Assembly: GCF_023898315.1 (NCBI RefSeq)
Contig: NC_064616.1
Span: forward strand, 543,359,602 to 543,423,601
DNA from: Schistocerca nitens
Lineage: Eukaryota; Arthropoda; Insecta; Orthoptera; Acrididae
Reading direction: 5' to 3'
DNA: 64,000 nt
The position numbers were made by a program, and so were the translations under genes. The notes under the pieces are model-generated. The model did no database searches. It had not been told where the DNA came from and was given only the letters and a program-made list of their open reading frames with translations. Below, in pieces: positions 11,681 through 23,906 of this stretch; the stretch's first letter is position 1; each line of letters begins with the position of its first letter.

Positions 11681-12250
11681 TGAATGAATGCTGTAGGGAG
11701 GAGGTTGTTCTGTAACCTCTACACAGTGTGGCAGCTGTGCAGTCCCAGCTGTGTGAGATCTTCTTTCCATTTCAGGTCTCACTCATTCTTCATCTTTCCT
11801 ATCCACCAAAATTTCGACCTCTTCTTTCCAACATTAAATTTTCCGGTATGGTTATCAAGCCAGCATTAAGCTAATGAATGCTGTAGGGAGGAGGTTGTTC
11901 TGTAACCTCTACATAATGTGGCAGCTGTGCAGTCCCAGCTGTGTGAGATCTTCTTTCCCATTTCAGGTCTCACTCAATCTTCATCTTTCCTGTCCCCAAA
12001 AATTTCGACCTCTTCTTCCCAACACTAAATTTTCCGTTATGATTATCAAGCCAATAATAAGCTAATGAATGCTGTAGGGAGGAGGTTGTTCTGTAACCTC
12101 TACACAGTGTGGCAGCTTTGCAGTCCCAGCTGTGTGAGATCTTCTTTCCCATTTCAGGTCTCACTCATTCTTCATCTTTCCTATCCACAAAAATTTTGAT
12201 CTCTTCTTTCCAATACGAAAATTTTCCGTCATGGCTATCAAGCCATGAAT
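11681..12250 (+). repeat. Three tandem 191-bp repeats after pol
   Basis: Units start at about 11683, 11874 and 12065 with AATGAATGCTGTAGGGAGGA and are about 95% identical. They begin some 40 bases after the pol stop. Each carries GTGCAGTCCCAGCTGTGTGA followed by a pyrimidine-rich stretch. A diverged relative of this block follows the integrase relic at 34500-34660. Confidence 0.95.
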
Positions 12251-14257
12251 TATGTAACCATTCTAGCCACCGATTAGTGAAGAAAAATACCTAATGTGAC
12301 AAACCTAACAGTGACATAAACAATAGAGAAGTATGGCGTAATTAAGATACAAATGTATTAGAGTAACAATTATGTATAGAACCCTGGTAATATTGTAAGT
12401 ACAGAGTGTTGTTTTATTGGAAATGGTCCCACAGTAATATTTTAAAGAGATATACTAATTCGTGTACAAACAGGATCTAAAGTGACAATGAAACCTATTG
12501 TATGCTGCAGAGCTAACTAACTAATAGTAAAAGAGATTGCTCAGTGTTATGAAAAATAGGCAGACAAGTTGTAAGAATAAACTCACCTTGTGTAGCAATG
12601 AATAGCAGTGTAATAGAACTGAGCAGTGTTTGTGATTGAGACGTGAAGGACACGTCCCTGAAGTATTTATAAGGTTGGAGCTGGCCATTATTTTGGTGTA
12701 ATGTGTGACAGGACACACCTACACGTATTGAGGTTATGAGTTGGAGGCGTGAATGCGACCATAGGTACCCTTATGTTAGATGAGACAGAGCAGCTCATGG
12801 TGTCCTATAGGTTTAAGGAATTTAGCATTACGCTCGTCCTTAATTACTTGATGCACTTTAGTGGTAGGTCGAGAGAGACTAATTGTGGTTTCAGCGTCCG
12901 ATCGAGTGGAAATGGATTGCCACGTGAGCAAGCTGATCAGCTGCAATACACTAAAGATATAAAATAAATGTGCTATCCTGTGCTTTAAATTTTAATAGAG
13001 TGAGTATTACTTAAGTTCATACACTAGCAAAGTAAATAAGTAACCTAATGGCAGACGTGAAACATTATTTATAGCTCAGCATAAGTACACTTCAATGAAG
13101 TAAGTATGTAATTGCAAATGTGGAAATGACACAACAGCAGAGGACCAATATGTGGATTTAGTAGTCAACTAAACGTAGTGTGTTTTGAACACTCACAACT
13201 GTACTATTACCAAAAGTTACTCACATGTACAAAGAAGCTGAGAAAACAACCACTAATCATACTCATATTATCTCTAAGAATAAGGTAATCGAAGATAATT
13301 CAGCGAAGTGAATAAAATACAGATTTGTCAGGATTGTACCGAGAATTGGTTCAGGGTTCCGGCCCAGAAATAATAAATTGAAATTAAATAGGATTTATGA
13401 TTGTATGCCTTGAGCATAAATTTTCTCTAGTACGTGACTAACGGCGTTTTGAGCCATTTGTTTACTGATTTTATGACAGTTAAGTAACCGTAAGAGTAAA
13501 ATTGAAAAAGTTCTGTTAACTTTGTTCCAGAAAAATATTGAAGGATAAAATTTATATATCCTCATTTCATTGTGACCCACCCTTAGATATTAAGTGAACA
13601 GAATCTGAGGCACTCTTTTTGTTTGTTCTACAGGACAAACCAGATAATGGCAGCCTGGTAGCTGCGTGAAAGCGTGGAGTGACTTGGACACAACTCACAG
13701 TGACCCCTCCCCTTTCCCCATGTTATTTAGAGTGATCGAGAAGGACGCACACCATAGCAACTTCCCCTCCTCTATCCTTGTGACTGGAAGTGTAGGACGC
13801 CAGCCAAAGTGGCTACAACCACGTGTGTAAAAAAAAAAAAAATTATTTGTGAAATTTTCTTTCAGGTTTAGAAAAGACTGCTAAGATATAATCATCTGTT
13901 TATGTATCATGTTATTTTCTTTGAATTTGTGTATGTAAAAATGTATTTAATGGATTTATGATTTTCATAATTTTACATAATTTTATGTGTTTGTTTGTCT
14001 AAGGCAACATGTATGCCAAAGTGTTTCATTGACTTTGCTTAAAATTTGAGTAATAATGTTGCTTAAGAGGCAGTGAACATGCCCACAATTTAAATAATTA
14101 ATGTAGTTAATCAGTTTTCTGTTAATGTTTCTACATGTTTACATTTCAATTTTTTAAATTTCATAGGAAGTTGAGCTGTACTCTTGCTTCCCTTTTTGTA
14201 ATTAAATTTTTTTTCATTCATTAACATTCATTAACAAAAAATTTAAGTACAGGGTGA
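12251..14257 (+). other. Long 3' non-coding region of element 1
   Basis: About 2 kb between the tandem repeats and the 3' LTR. No open frame longer than about 70 codons and no envelope-like signal, glycoprotein or membrane pattern is visible. There is a 14-base A run near 13829. The bases just before the LTR (AAGTACAGGGTGA) are only weakly purine-rich, so the polypurine tract is uncertain. Confidence 0.6.
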
Positions 14258-15766
14258 TGTAGGGAAGCAGCCTACTCACGCTGTAGTAAAGTCAAATCAG
14301 TCTTTCCATTGTGTGCCAGCCAGTCTGCTGTAACTAGCTCTGACGTCATAAATGTTGCGCAATACTTTAAAAATCAAGCAAATAACCTAAAACTTTTCTA
14401 GCATGTCAGAAGTAATACTAAATTAATGTGTGTTGAATATCAGTTCGATAACTTAAGCCATTTTCGAAATTTAGACGTTTTTCTGTAAAAATCATTGGTG
14501 CAACAGAAAAGAGCTAGAGACTTCAAAATTTATATTTAAATTCATCTTTCATAATAATTTAATAAAAACAGTACTTTGGATCACACAAATTAAGATTTTA
14601 GTGGAAATTCATGATTTTCTGGTTTTCGTCTCGAAACTTAAGGAAGCATGATAGATTAAATAGGCTAATAAATAAGGCTAGTATGTTTAGATTTAAATAG
14701 GTTGGAGATCCGCTATAACTATGAAGATGTGAAAAGTTTCATTTGAATACCTATAAAACAATAGCGATAGCGTATCTCCAAAGGGCCAGTTCAGAGCTCG
14801 TCTACTGCGTGCACTGTAATTAAATTAATTCTCTCGCCCAAAATATTTAACTTAGCCACATCAAAATTTTATTATCAATACTTAACTGCGTGCTGAATGC
14901 ACATTTAAATTAAGAGCTTCATCGGCCATCAGCAAGAGAAGCTATGATTTATTAGGTAACTTAAAGTGGTGCATTACTAGCCCAGCGGCTAGTCGGGAGA
15001 GCAGATTTGATCAGGTGTTCCCTTAGCCGTCCGCACCGCGGCTTTATATATAAGAACGCTGCGCGAGGAAATAAGGCCCCAGTTCTCTCCAGACGCTGAA
15101 TAACACGCCATCTGTGTCGGGAGTTGCGTCTCGTCGGTATCATTGCTACAAACAGCCTCGGATGCCGTATTAAGTTACTCGAGATGCGCGTAACCAGGAA
15201 ATCATTTTCAAGTGAAGTGTTAATTCTGGGATGATTTTCATTATCTAGCTTCAGTTTGCGTATTGTCGTATTTTCACGTGCCGTCGCGGGACAGACATTC
15301 TACCATTATTTAGCGTGGCGTTTGATGAAATATTATCATCAAATTATGGCGAGCATTCATTTTAACATTTAATTCGGACATTTATAGTTGCACCAGCGCA
15401 TTAGACTCTGAACTGCTCTGTTAGCTAGGTTGTATGGATACTTGTGTTTTTCATCTGTGACTTCCAGGATATACTCAACTATTTTGGAATATCGTTTTTT
15501 GATTATAAATCCCGGACAATCTCCTATTTCCTCAGAGCTATAAGCTGCAGCTATAATTGTATTCTCAGATGAAGTGGGCACTAGGAATTCTAATTACAGG
15601 CTTCACGTTTTGCTAAATCACTTTCTGGTTGCTAAAGTGTAATTAGAGAGCCAGTGTTGAGAACGGCGAAAGACAGCATAAATAACATTCTAAATAATAG
15701 GAACTGATTTTACATTCTTCAAACATTTATACAGCAATAATATTTTTCTACACCCGCCACCCCACA
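14258..15766 (+). repeat. 3' LTR of element 1
   Basis: Direct repeat of 3916-5424. It starts TGTAGGGAAGCAGCC and ends CACCCCACA. Its TATA box is at 15043-15053. The flank on the right is CCCC. Confidence 0.95.
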
Positions 15767-16144
15767 CCCCCTCCCACACCTCTCTACCTAACATAATTTA
15801 ATACACATAACTTCCTTTGAAGTGCACTGTTAATATATTTTAGTTTCCAGTACTTAATGGCGTATATCTGGTATTTAACAGCACACTCCTCGTTTTTACG
15901 GCGCATAGATACATGGAAGTTTCGCATATTTTTAATATGTATTAATTTGCCTTCTAGCTATCAAATTGCGAAATATTAACTTTTAATTTCATAATGATAA
16001 GGTAAGCTATGAATGTGATTACAAAAACCAGATTTCCATTTGGGCCACTGCGATAAAGGTACAATTGATGTTATGCCCAGTAGTACACACATAACACAAA
16101 ATAATTAATTAATGTTTCGTATCCACTTACAATAGACGCTGGAG
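15767..16144. other. AT-rich stretch, nothing recognised
   Basis: Between the LTR element and module copy B. It should contain the rest of the LINE-A 3' end, but I cannot align it to LINE-B, so a further small insertion is possible. Confidence 0.4.
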
Positions 16145-16985
16145 AATAAAACCATTTGATGATTGTAATAAGCATGCATGTTTCCCATGAGAATATTTCA
16201 GTGTTTCCTAGAACGCAGACTAACTACCGAGACGAAATAATTCCCAGCCGAAAGCAGGTAACGCTGACCAGCACTGACATCTCTCTTCTTATCTTCTGGC
16301 GGTTATGCAACTTGGTGGACATGCACGTCAAGCGGTCGGGGCTGTGCTACGTAATAGGAGAACATCACATCTCAGAAGGTGTACAGCTGTAAGCTCCCCG
16401 CAGACCACACCCAGTCCCGCCCTCTATGTATAGTGGGAAATGAGAATGTCTCATTGGCTCGTCCCCGTCCGTCTTCCGGTTGGTGCGAGAGGAGCTGGGG
16501 GCAGTAGGAGTAATGCCAGTGGCTGCACCAGACCACGCCCAGTCCCGCCCCCTATATATAGTGGGGAATGAGAATGTCTCATTGGTCGAGACACTCGTCT
16601 CCGTCCGTCTTCCCGGTCGGTGCCAGAGGAGCAGACGGTCGTAGGAGGTAGGTAATGCCAGTGGCTGCCTTAATCGGCTCTTTCTTACGTGGATTTCACC
16701 TCTATCTTCCGTTGCGAAGCGTTAATTCTCCAATGAGTCTTGAATATTTGCAACGTGTCACTGATTCCCTTTACTGTTGTTTTATGAAAATTGTTCAGCG
16801 ATAATAACAAACAGTAGTTGACAAAATGAATACCTCTACTTTCTACACGTTTCCTCGGCCCCTTCTTGAAGAAATTTAATAATACATCATTGGTAATTCA
16901 CTAGTTTTCAGAGAAGCAATATGTCCACGAAGAAAGTTAATTATGTCAAATTAACAATTATGTACAGCATAATTTAAACACGCCT
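16145..16985 (+). repeat. TATA-containing module, copy B, with duplicated core
   Basis: Aligns with copy C (61698-62420) from AATAAA (16145-16150) through GTTTCCTA, the GC box and TATA box, to TCCACGAAGAAAGTTAA. The core promoter-like part is present twice in tandem. The first core is at 16401-16527 with CTATGTATA, and the second is at 16528-16650 with CTATATATA. Similarity to the other copies ends near 16985. Once element 1 is set aside, this copy follows LINE-A just as copy C follows LINE-B. Confidence 0.7.
16532..16562 (+). promoter_or_regulatory. Putative core promoter, module copy B (second core)
   Basis: CCACGCCCAGTCCCGCCCC precedes TATATATA at 16553-16560. A diverged sister core lies about 127 bases upstream. 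Function is inferred only from the conserved motif order. Confidence 0.4.
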
Positions 16986-17349
16986 GAAGTAGCAACTGTT
17001 GAAAATCTTCGCTGTAAATAGTAACAGCTAGAAATTTCCAGCACAACGGTTTACTTAAATCCTTGGCTATGGTTTCCGTATATCTAAATACACTTTCATG
17101 AGAAACAAAAAATACACCTATATAACGAAACACCTCCAGTAACAACAACTTAACTACCTAACTGAGACTGAAGAAAAAACGTACAGTAATAGCTTTAAGT
17201 ACCATAAAAATTACCAAAGTATTACAAGCACGAAAACATTTACTCACGTACTAAAATCAAATCCTGCAGTGGAGGAGCATACAACATTCGTACGAAATAC
17301 GTCGTCAGTATTTAAAATTAAAATATCACCCCCATTTGTACAGCATATC
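16986..17349. other. No feature recognised
   Basis: AT-rich sequence with no convincing open frame, repeat partner or motif. Confidence 0.4.
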
Positions 17350-17351
17350 TA

Positions 17352-17646
17352 TGAAGAGATGGTCGATGCAACACGGCTTACTATCAGTACTTAGGCTGTA
17401 AACTAGGGTGAAGAGGGCATGTAGGCACTAGAGCATACAGTTTTACCGAGAGAGGGCTCTAGTATTGTGCGAGACACTCGCGCAAATTACAAACCGTGAT
17501 ACATACTCATGCGCGTCTAAGTTTTAAGGGCTATACTACCTCAAACCCTCTGTCTTAATAAATAAAACATACCAGAACCAATGAAACGCGCTAGTTCACA
17601 GGCTAAGTACTGATAGTATGCCGCGTTTGCGTCGACCATCTCTTCA
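17352..17646. mobile_element. Small inverted-repeat element (MITE), TA-flanked
   Basis: The ends are inverted copies of each other over about 50-60 bases: TGAAGAGATGGTCGATGCAA on the left and its near-complement at 17590-17646. TA lies on both sides (17350-17351 and 17647-17648), as expected for Tc1/mariner-mobilised elements. The 295-bp body has no coding capacity, so it would have depended on a transposase from elsewhere. Confidence 0.8.
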
Positions 17647-17648
17647 TA

Positions 17649-18514
17649 AACGTCCGTAAGGTCCTAGCATAATATGCTATGTTGCATGAATTCAATTCCA
17701 GTCAGAAGCAAGACTTTTTCAACGTTTGTCTATTTCTTTGCCTTTCCTCTAATTGCACTGTTGCTAACAAATGACAATTGCCTTTATTTCGTTCATTACA
17801 AAATGGATAACAACGAGATAAAATTCAATTGGTTTCAGATATATTATACCCTTGGCCCATGCAGATGTATTCATTAAGTTACATTTTACACGTAATACGG
17901 TGTTGGTCCGCATAAAATTATTGGAAACGTAAATAGATTTTGTTTCATGAGCATTGATTGAGAAGTACCCCCTCAAATTTATGTTTAGTTACCACTTAAG
18001 TGAAGGGGAAACGTATTTCATTAACATTCTGGTATCAGTTATGTCTCTCAATGTAGGTGTTTCCTCATAGGCCGTGGGCTGGGAGTGAACGGTGACACGA
18101 GACATGAAGACACGAAGGCGGTGGAGACCGTCGCCTTCTGCAAAAGAATCTCTCTGTATGTAAAAAGAATGTTCAGGTGGCAACCTATTTAAGTGTTTGG
18201 AGCATGGGATTGAGTGCAACAAACCACAACGCAGCCCAAGCCAACCTGAAGCAATTCAAAACTTTATGGCACTTCCTGAACCGTATCTGTGTACGGATTC
18301 TGACCAGAGGGTGAACAAAGTTATACTGTTAAGTAGCCTCATATTTGAAAATCTGTCTTTGTTTTGCAATCACTGAAATGAAGTCACATACACTCTCAAC
18401 CTGAGAAGTTTCATTTCTTTTCCTCCTCATCTTCTGAATGCTTCACATTTCTTTTAGACATTGTGCATGAAACTTGCTGACAGTAAAGTGACGGATGTGT
18501 TTAACACGCTGGAT
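17649..18514. other. No gene recognised
   Basis: About 870 bases without a supported feature. A short GC hairpin, GAAGGCG...CGCCTTC, lies near 18113-18140. Small open frames show no known domain. Confidence 0.4.
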
Positions 18515-20553
18515 TCACATAAATCTACATCTACATACATACTCCGCAAGCCACCCGACGGTGTGTGGCGGAGGGTACCCTGAGTACCTCAATCGGTTCT
18601 CCCTTCTATTCCAGTCTCGTATTGTTCGTGGAAAGAAGGATTGTCGGTATGCTTCTGTGTGGGCTCTAATCTCTCTGATTTTATCCTCATGGTCTCTTCG
18701 CGAGATATACGCAGGACGGAGCAATATACCGCTTGACTCCTCGGTGAAGGTATGTTCTCGAAACTTTAACAAAGGCCCGTACCGAGCTACTGAGCGTCTC
18801 TCCTGCAGAGTCTTCCAATGGAGTTTATCTGTCATCTCCGAAACGCTTTCACGATTACTAAATGATCCTGTAACGAAGCGCGCTGCTCTTCGTTTGATCT
18901 TCTCTATCTCTTCTATCAACCCTATCTGGTACGGATCCCACACTGCGGAGCAGTATTCAAGCAGTGGGCGAACAAGCGTACTGTAACCTACTTCCTTTGT
19001 TTTCGGATTGCATTTACTTAGGATTCTTCCAATGAATCTCAGTCTGGCATCTGCTTTACCGACGATCAACTTTATATGATCATTCCATTTTAAATCACTC
19101 CTAATGCGTACTCACAGATAATTAATGGAATTAAATGCTTCCAGTTGCTGACCTGCTATTTTGTAGCTAAATGATAAGGGAACTATCTTTCTATGTATTC
19201 GCAGCACATTACACTTGTCTACATTGAGATTCAATTGCCTTTCCCTGCACCATGCGTCAATTCGCTGCAGATCCTCCTGCATTTCAGTACAATTTTCCAT
19301 TGTTACAAACTCTCGATACACCACAGCATCATCTGCAAAAAGCCTCAGTGAACTTCCGATGTCATCCACAAGGTCATTTATGTATATTGTGAATAGCAAC
19401 GGTCCTATGACACTCCCCTGCGGCACACCTGAAATCACTCTTACTTCGGAAGACCTCTCTCCATTGAGAATGACATGCTGCGTTCTGTAATCTAGGAACT
19501 CTTCAATTCAATCACACAATTGGTCTGATACTCCATATGCTCTTACTTTGTTCATTAAACGACTGTGGGCAACTGTATCAAACGCCTTGCGGAAGTCAAG
19601 AAACACGGCATCTACCTGTGAACCTGTATCTATGGCCCTCTGAGTCTTGTGGACGAATAGCACGAGCTGTGTTTAACACGACCGTCTTTTTCGAAACCCA
19701 TGCTGATTCCTACAGAGTAGATTTCTAGTCTCCAGAAAAGTCATTATTCTCGAACATAATACGTGTTCCAAAATTCTACAACTGACCGACGATAGAGATA
19801 TAGGTCTATAGTTCTGCACATCAGTTCGACGTCCCATCTTGAAAACGGGGATGACCTGCGCCCTTTTCCAATCCTTTGGAACGGTACGCTCTTCTAGAGA
19901 CCTACGGTACAACGCTGCAAGAAGGGGGCAATTTCCTTCGCGTACTTTGTGTAAAATCGAACTTGTATCCCATCAGGTCCAGCGGCCTTTCCTCTTTTGA
20001 GCGATTTTAATTGTTTCTCTACCCCTTTGTCGTCTATTTCGATATCTACCATTGTGTCATCTGTGCGACAATCTAAAGAAGGAACGACAGTGCCGTCTTC
20101 CCCTTGAAACAGCTTTGCAAAAAGACATTTTTATATTTCGGCCTTTAGTCTGTCATCCTCTGTTTCAGTACCATTTTGGTCACAGAGTGTCTGGACATTT
20201 TGTTTTGATCCACCTACCACTTTGATATAAGACCAAAATTTCTTAGGATATTCTGCCAAGTCAGTACATAGAACTTTATTTTCGAATTCATTGAACGCCT
20301 CTCGAATAGCCTTCCTCACACTATATTTCGCTTCGCGTAATTTTTGTTTGTCTGCAAGGCTTTGGCTATGTTTATGTTTGCTGTGAAGTTTCCTTTTCTC
20401 CCGCAGCAGTTTCCTAACTCGGTTGTTGTACCACAGTGGCTCTTTTCAATCTCTTACAATCTTGCTTGGCACATACTCATCTAACGCATATTGTACTGGA
20501 GGATAGATTTTCAAAACATCATCAATAATTACGTTTCCTTGGTTCCTCTAGAT
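18515..20553 (-). pseudogene. LINE-D, Jockey/CR1-type non-LTR retrotransposon, 5'-truncated
   Basis: Minus strand. Reading from the right: the linker (FWSYIKVVGGSKQ, about 20240), RT fingers (PKDWKRAQVIPVFKMG and NYRPISLSSV, 19800-19870), QHGFRKRRSC (about 19680), GVPQGSVIGPLLFTIYIND with an intact RLFADDAVVY catalytic site (19320-19435), and the C-terminal KADARLRFIGRIL and EYCSAVWDPYQIG region (18860-19065). The frame is broken into at least four pieces. The 3' end carries short TACATC-like repeats (about 18525-18540), a microsatellite-type tail. The 5' end stops at the hAT-like sequence at 20554. The endonuclease domain is absent. Confidence 0.9.
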
Positions 20554-20865
20554 CAGTGGTCCTCAAACTCTCTTAGACCACTACCCCTGAGTGTCAGTTC
20601 GACATTAGCTACTAAACCCCTCACCCCTCCCCCGCCGTCTGTTGACCGCCTCCATTTCTCACATTAGTACCAACTTAAGCACCTGACGTCACTGTAGAAT
20701 GAAAGACATTTCTTGTAAAAAAAGTACACATTGAAAGTGTCTACTATGCAACAGGCAACTTTCCATAAGAAATGATAAGGCTTGGGATCAGTATATACAG
20801 TTTTATTTTTAAAATGATGCAAAATTAATGATATCTTAATTGTTTGTTTGCGAGCGCGCGCGCCC

Positions 20866-20893
<28 letters not shown>
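20866..20893. repeat. (GT)n microsatellite
   Basis: About 14 dinucleotide units, preceded by GCGCGCGCGCCC. Confidence 0.95.
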
Positions 20894-20896
<3 letters not shown>

Positions 20897-21004
20897 TTAC
20901 AATGAATGATGAAGGAATTCGAGATGCATCGCAAGTGTTACCCACAGCTTCTTCTCAGGTGTAAAACCTAGCTATCCACAGTGGCGGAGGTGGGTGTAGT
21001 GGTT

Positions 21005-21017
21005 GGGGGGGGGGGGG
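21005..21017. repeat. G homopolymer (13 G)
   Basis: Uninterrupted G run inside the hAT-like relic. Confidence 0.9.
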
Positions 21018-21784
21018 TTACACTTGTTACAAAACATACATATCCTGCATTACTTCTCTCCATTGCCTTACCTGCTTGATCTGCACACTGCAACACTATT
21101 TGATATCAAACATGTCATACATCACTTCTGAAATGGTAGAAATTAGAGGACTTCAGCCTGTTAATGTTTTGTGTCTCACCACAGCCACTACTAGTAATAT
21201 AATAATAATAACAATTATAATAATAATAATACTAATAATACTGTGTACAGGACGGTAGCAGCCCTTACGTATTTACTGTTGTGTCGTGCTGTCAGTTACG
21301 TCATGTCATTTATCTGTTTCGGACTGAATAATGAAGCAATTTCATCACTACTGCAGGTATTATCTACAACTTCGCTAAGACATTTAATTCAGTTATATAA
21401 CAATTCTTACGTATATGTCCCACTTTTATCATCAGTGGTGTACGGGAAAAAGTACAACGTATGTGTTTAGTTGGTTGACTGTGGGAGGTACCTCTGACCT
21501 ACACCGCATTCATGCTACTAATTAACCAAAATTAAGTATTGATAACATATACAATGAGTATTATAGTCTACCTGAATCTTGATAATAGTAATGATATTTT
21601 GAAAATATTTTAGTTTTGTGACTGAAGCAGAATCGAATCGTTTAGTTTTTACCCCTCAGAAAATGTCATTTTACCCCTCAGGGGTAATTACAATCAGGCT
21701 GGAAACTAATGCTGTAGATAGCTTAAAGCAATGTGGCGATGGTCTCAGTTGACAGGGGGGATTAATTGTCTCCTTTGGTTTTCA

Positions 21785-22640
21785 ACGAATGTATATTGCA
21801 GCTAATCAATCCACATAATTTTCATAATTCTTCTGTAGCACCACATCTCAAATTTTTCATTTGTCTTCTGTTGCGGTTTTCGCACAGTCCATGTTTGATT
21901 ACCGTACACTGCAGTGCTCCAAACGAACATACTCAGAAATTTCTTCCTCAAATTACCGCTTATGTTAAATACTGGTAGAATCTCTTGGCCAGGAATGTCA
22001 TTTTAGCGAATGCTAGTCTGCTGTTTATGTCGTCCTTCAACCAACCAAAGTGGGTTATTTTGCTACCTGGGTAACAGAATTCTTCAACTTCTTCTATTTC
22101 TTGGTAATTCGGATGGCAAGTTTCGCTACTATCATTTCTGCTACTTGCAATTCCTTTCGTCTTTCTGCGATTTACTCGCAGTCCACATTCTGTAGTCAAC
22201 AGACTGTTCATTCTATTCAACAGATTCTGTAATTCTTCTTCATTTTCACAGAGGATAGCCATGTCAGCAGCGAATCTTATCACTGATACACTTTCAACCA
22301 GAATTACAATCTCACTGTAGAGAGTTTCTTTTATTTCTGTTAATCCTTCATTGATGTATAGATTGGACAATAGAGGGAGAAAAGTTACATATCAGTCCTA
22401 CACCATTTTTTATCCAAACACTTAGTTCGTGGTGTTCCAGCCTCAGTGTTCCTCTTGGTTCTTGTACACATTTTATATTTCCCATCTTTTCCTACAGTTT
22501 ACACTTATTTTTCTCAGAATATCAAACATCTCGCCCTATTTTACACCGTCGAGCCCTTTTTCCAGGTCGACAAATACTATGAACATGTCTTGATTTTTCC
22601 TCAGGCTTCCATGCCTGGCTCGAAACTTCCCCCACTGCCA
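21785..22640 (-). pseudogene. RTE-like LINE fragment, RT palm to C-terminus
   Basis: Minus strand. Remnants from the right are DMFIVFVDLEKGLDGVK (about 22560), LLSNLYINEGL (about 22360), RFAADMAILCENEEELQNLL (about 22270; the catalytic FADD has changed to FAAD), GLRVNRRKTKGI, EEVEEFCYPGSKIT (about 22080), INSRLAFAKMTFLAKR, and a diverged C-terminal MKIMWID-like block near 21800. This phrase order is typical of RTE-clade endonuclease-reverse transcriptases. Both ends are truncated and the frame is broken. Confidence 0.85.
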
Positions 22641-22775
22641 TCCCACACTTTCTGACGTTGAGATGCACTGGAGCCACACTGCATACATATTGGCTTCATA
22701 TTTCTATACAACATAGATCTCAAACGAAACAAATTTTCTTTCATACGCAATGATTTTTGGCACTCTGAAGACATA

Positions 22776-22818
22776 GTTTTTATTTTATTTTATTTTATTT
22801 TATTTTATTCTTTTATTT
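22776..22818. repeat. (TTTTA)n microsatellite
   Basis: Pentanucleotide repeat, about eight units, just left of the Tc1-like element. Confidence 0.9.
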
Positions 22819-23061
22819 TTAATCCGGTACAAACTCAGCATAGGAACAGACGCAGGCAGTATCACACATTTTGGCACTCAAGGTTACTATGTAATTCTGG
22901 GTTATTTACACTGGCGTGCAAAATGAAGCAACAAACTGCTACTTCCCCGTCATGCACCTAAATCACGTTATAACCATACAAACTGTCGACAGCTGTCTTT
23001 ACAGCTGTGTTCTGGACAGAAAATTGCGTTCCGATGATCGAAAACGTCTACAGACTGTCTG

Positions 23062-23827
23062 CTGTGGAGGGCCATAGGAAGAATGGAAGCAGGCGAGTCG
23101 CAGACTGATGTGGCCCGATGGCTTAATGTGAATCGTTCTGCTGTTTCTTGGATGGGACGACAGTTAATAGAGACCGCCACCATACCGCGGAGACGAGGAC
23201 AGAGCCGGCCACGTGTGACATTATGAAGAGTGGACCGTTATTTGGCTGTAAGGGCGTGACGGTTCCGCCTTAGTACAGCACTGCTACAGGCATCTACCCT
23301 TGCAGCATCACTTGGACGTGTTATATCTAAGCAAACGGTGTGCAAAACGCCTCAGCAGAGTTGCCTTTATTGTTGCAGACTTGCTGTCTGCTTAAGCCCT
23401 GGCTTGTATTCACAGAAGGGTGCATCTAGAGTGAAGCCATCAACATGCCACCTGGATGACCGAACGGTGGGCCAACGTTCTTTTCACGGATGAGTCCCGA
23501 TTTGGTCTGGAGAGCGATTCTCGGAGGGTTCGCATCTGGAGGGCATCCAAACATTATGGAAAGAGACTATATCGAGGAGGATGGAGGATCACAAATGATG
23601 TGGGCAGGGATTATGTTGACCACTCGAACACCTCTTCACGAAATTGTAGAGGTGAATCAGCGGGACAAAACTGCTGTCAGAAAGCGTGAGGAGATCTTGG
23701 GATCTCACGAGCGGTTGTTGCGAGGTGCTGCGGGCCCAGACTTCGTCGTGATGGAAGATAATGCTCGACTTCATAGAGCATGGATAGTTGAAGTTTTTCT
23801 CTTTTTTTCTCTCCCCCCCCCTTCTCT

Positions 23828-23906
<79 letters not shown>

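Larger units (their letters stand above)
3916..15766 (+). mobile_element. Ty3/gypsy-type LTR retrotransposon (element 1), complete structure
   Basis: Two direct repeats of 1509 bp (3916-5424 and 14258-15766) enclose a PBS, gag, pol and a long 3' region, giving 11,851 bp in all. The pol domain order is protease, reverse transcriptase, RNase H, integrase, which is the Ty3/gypsy order. The flanks are CCCC on both sides (3912-3915 and 15767-15770), consistent with a 4-bp target duplication, although the C-rich context weakens this. The element lies in the 3' part of LINE-A. It has no envelope gene that I can recognise. gag has two stops and a frameshift, and pol has two stops, so this copy cannot make its own proteins without readthrough. 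The near-identity of the LTRs argues for a fairly recent insertion. Confidence 0.95.
20554..21714. mobile_element. hAT-like non-autonomous relic
   Basis: The left end CAGTGGTCCTCAAACTC followed by ACCACTACCCCTGAG is typical of hAT termini. The right end carries TTACCCCTCAGGGGTAA and, read in reverse, starts CAGCATTAGTTTCC. The terminal match is imperfect and I see no clear 8-bp target duplication. No transposase remains; the inside is AT-rich with a TG run, a G run and an AAT run. Confidence 0.45.

Noticed and set aside
12251..14257. Envelope gene in element 1
   Set aside because: Looked for a long frame with a signal peptide, furin-like site and membrane anchor between pol and the 3' LTR; none is present.
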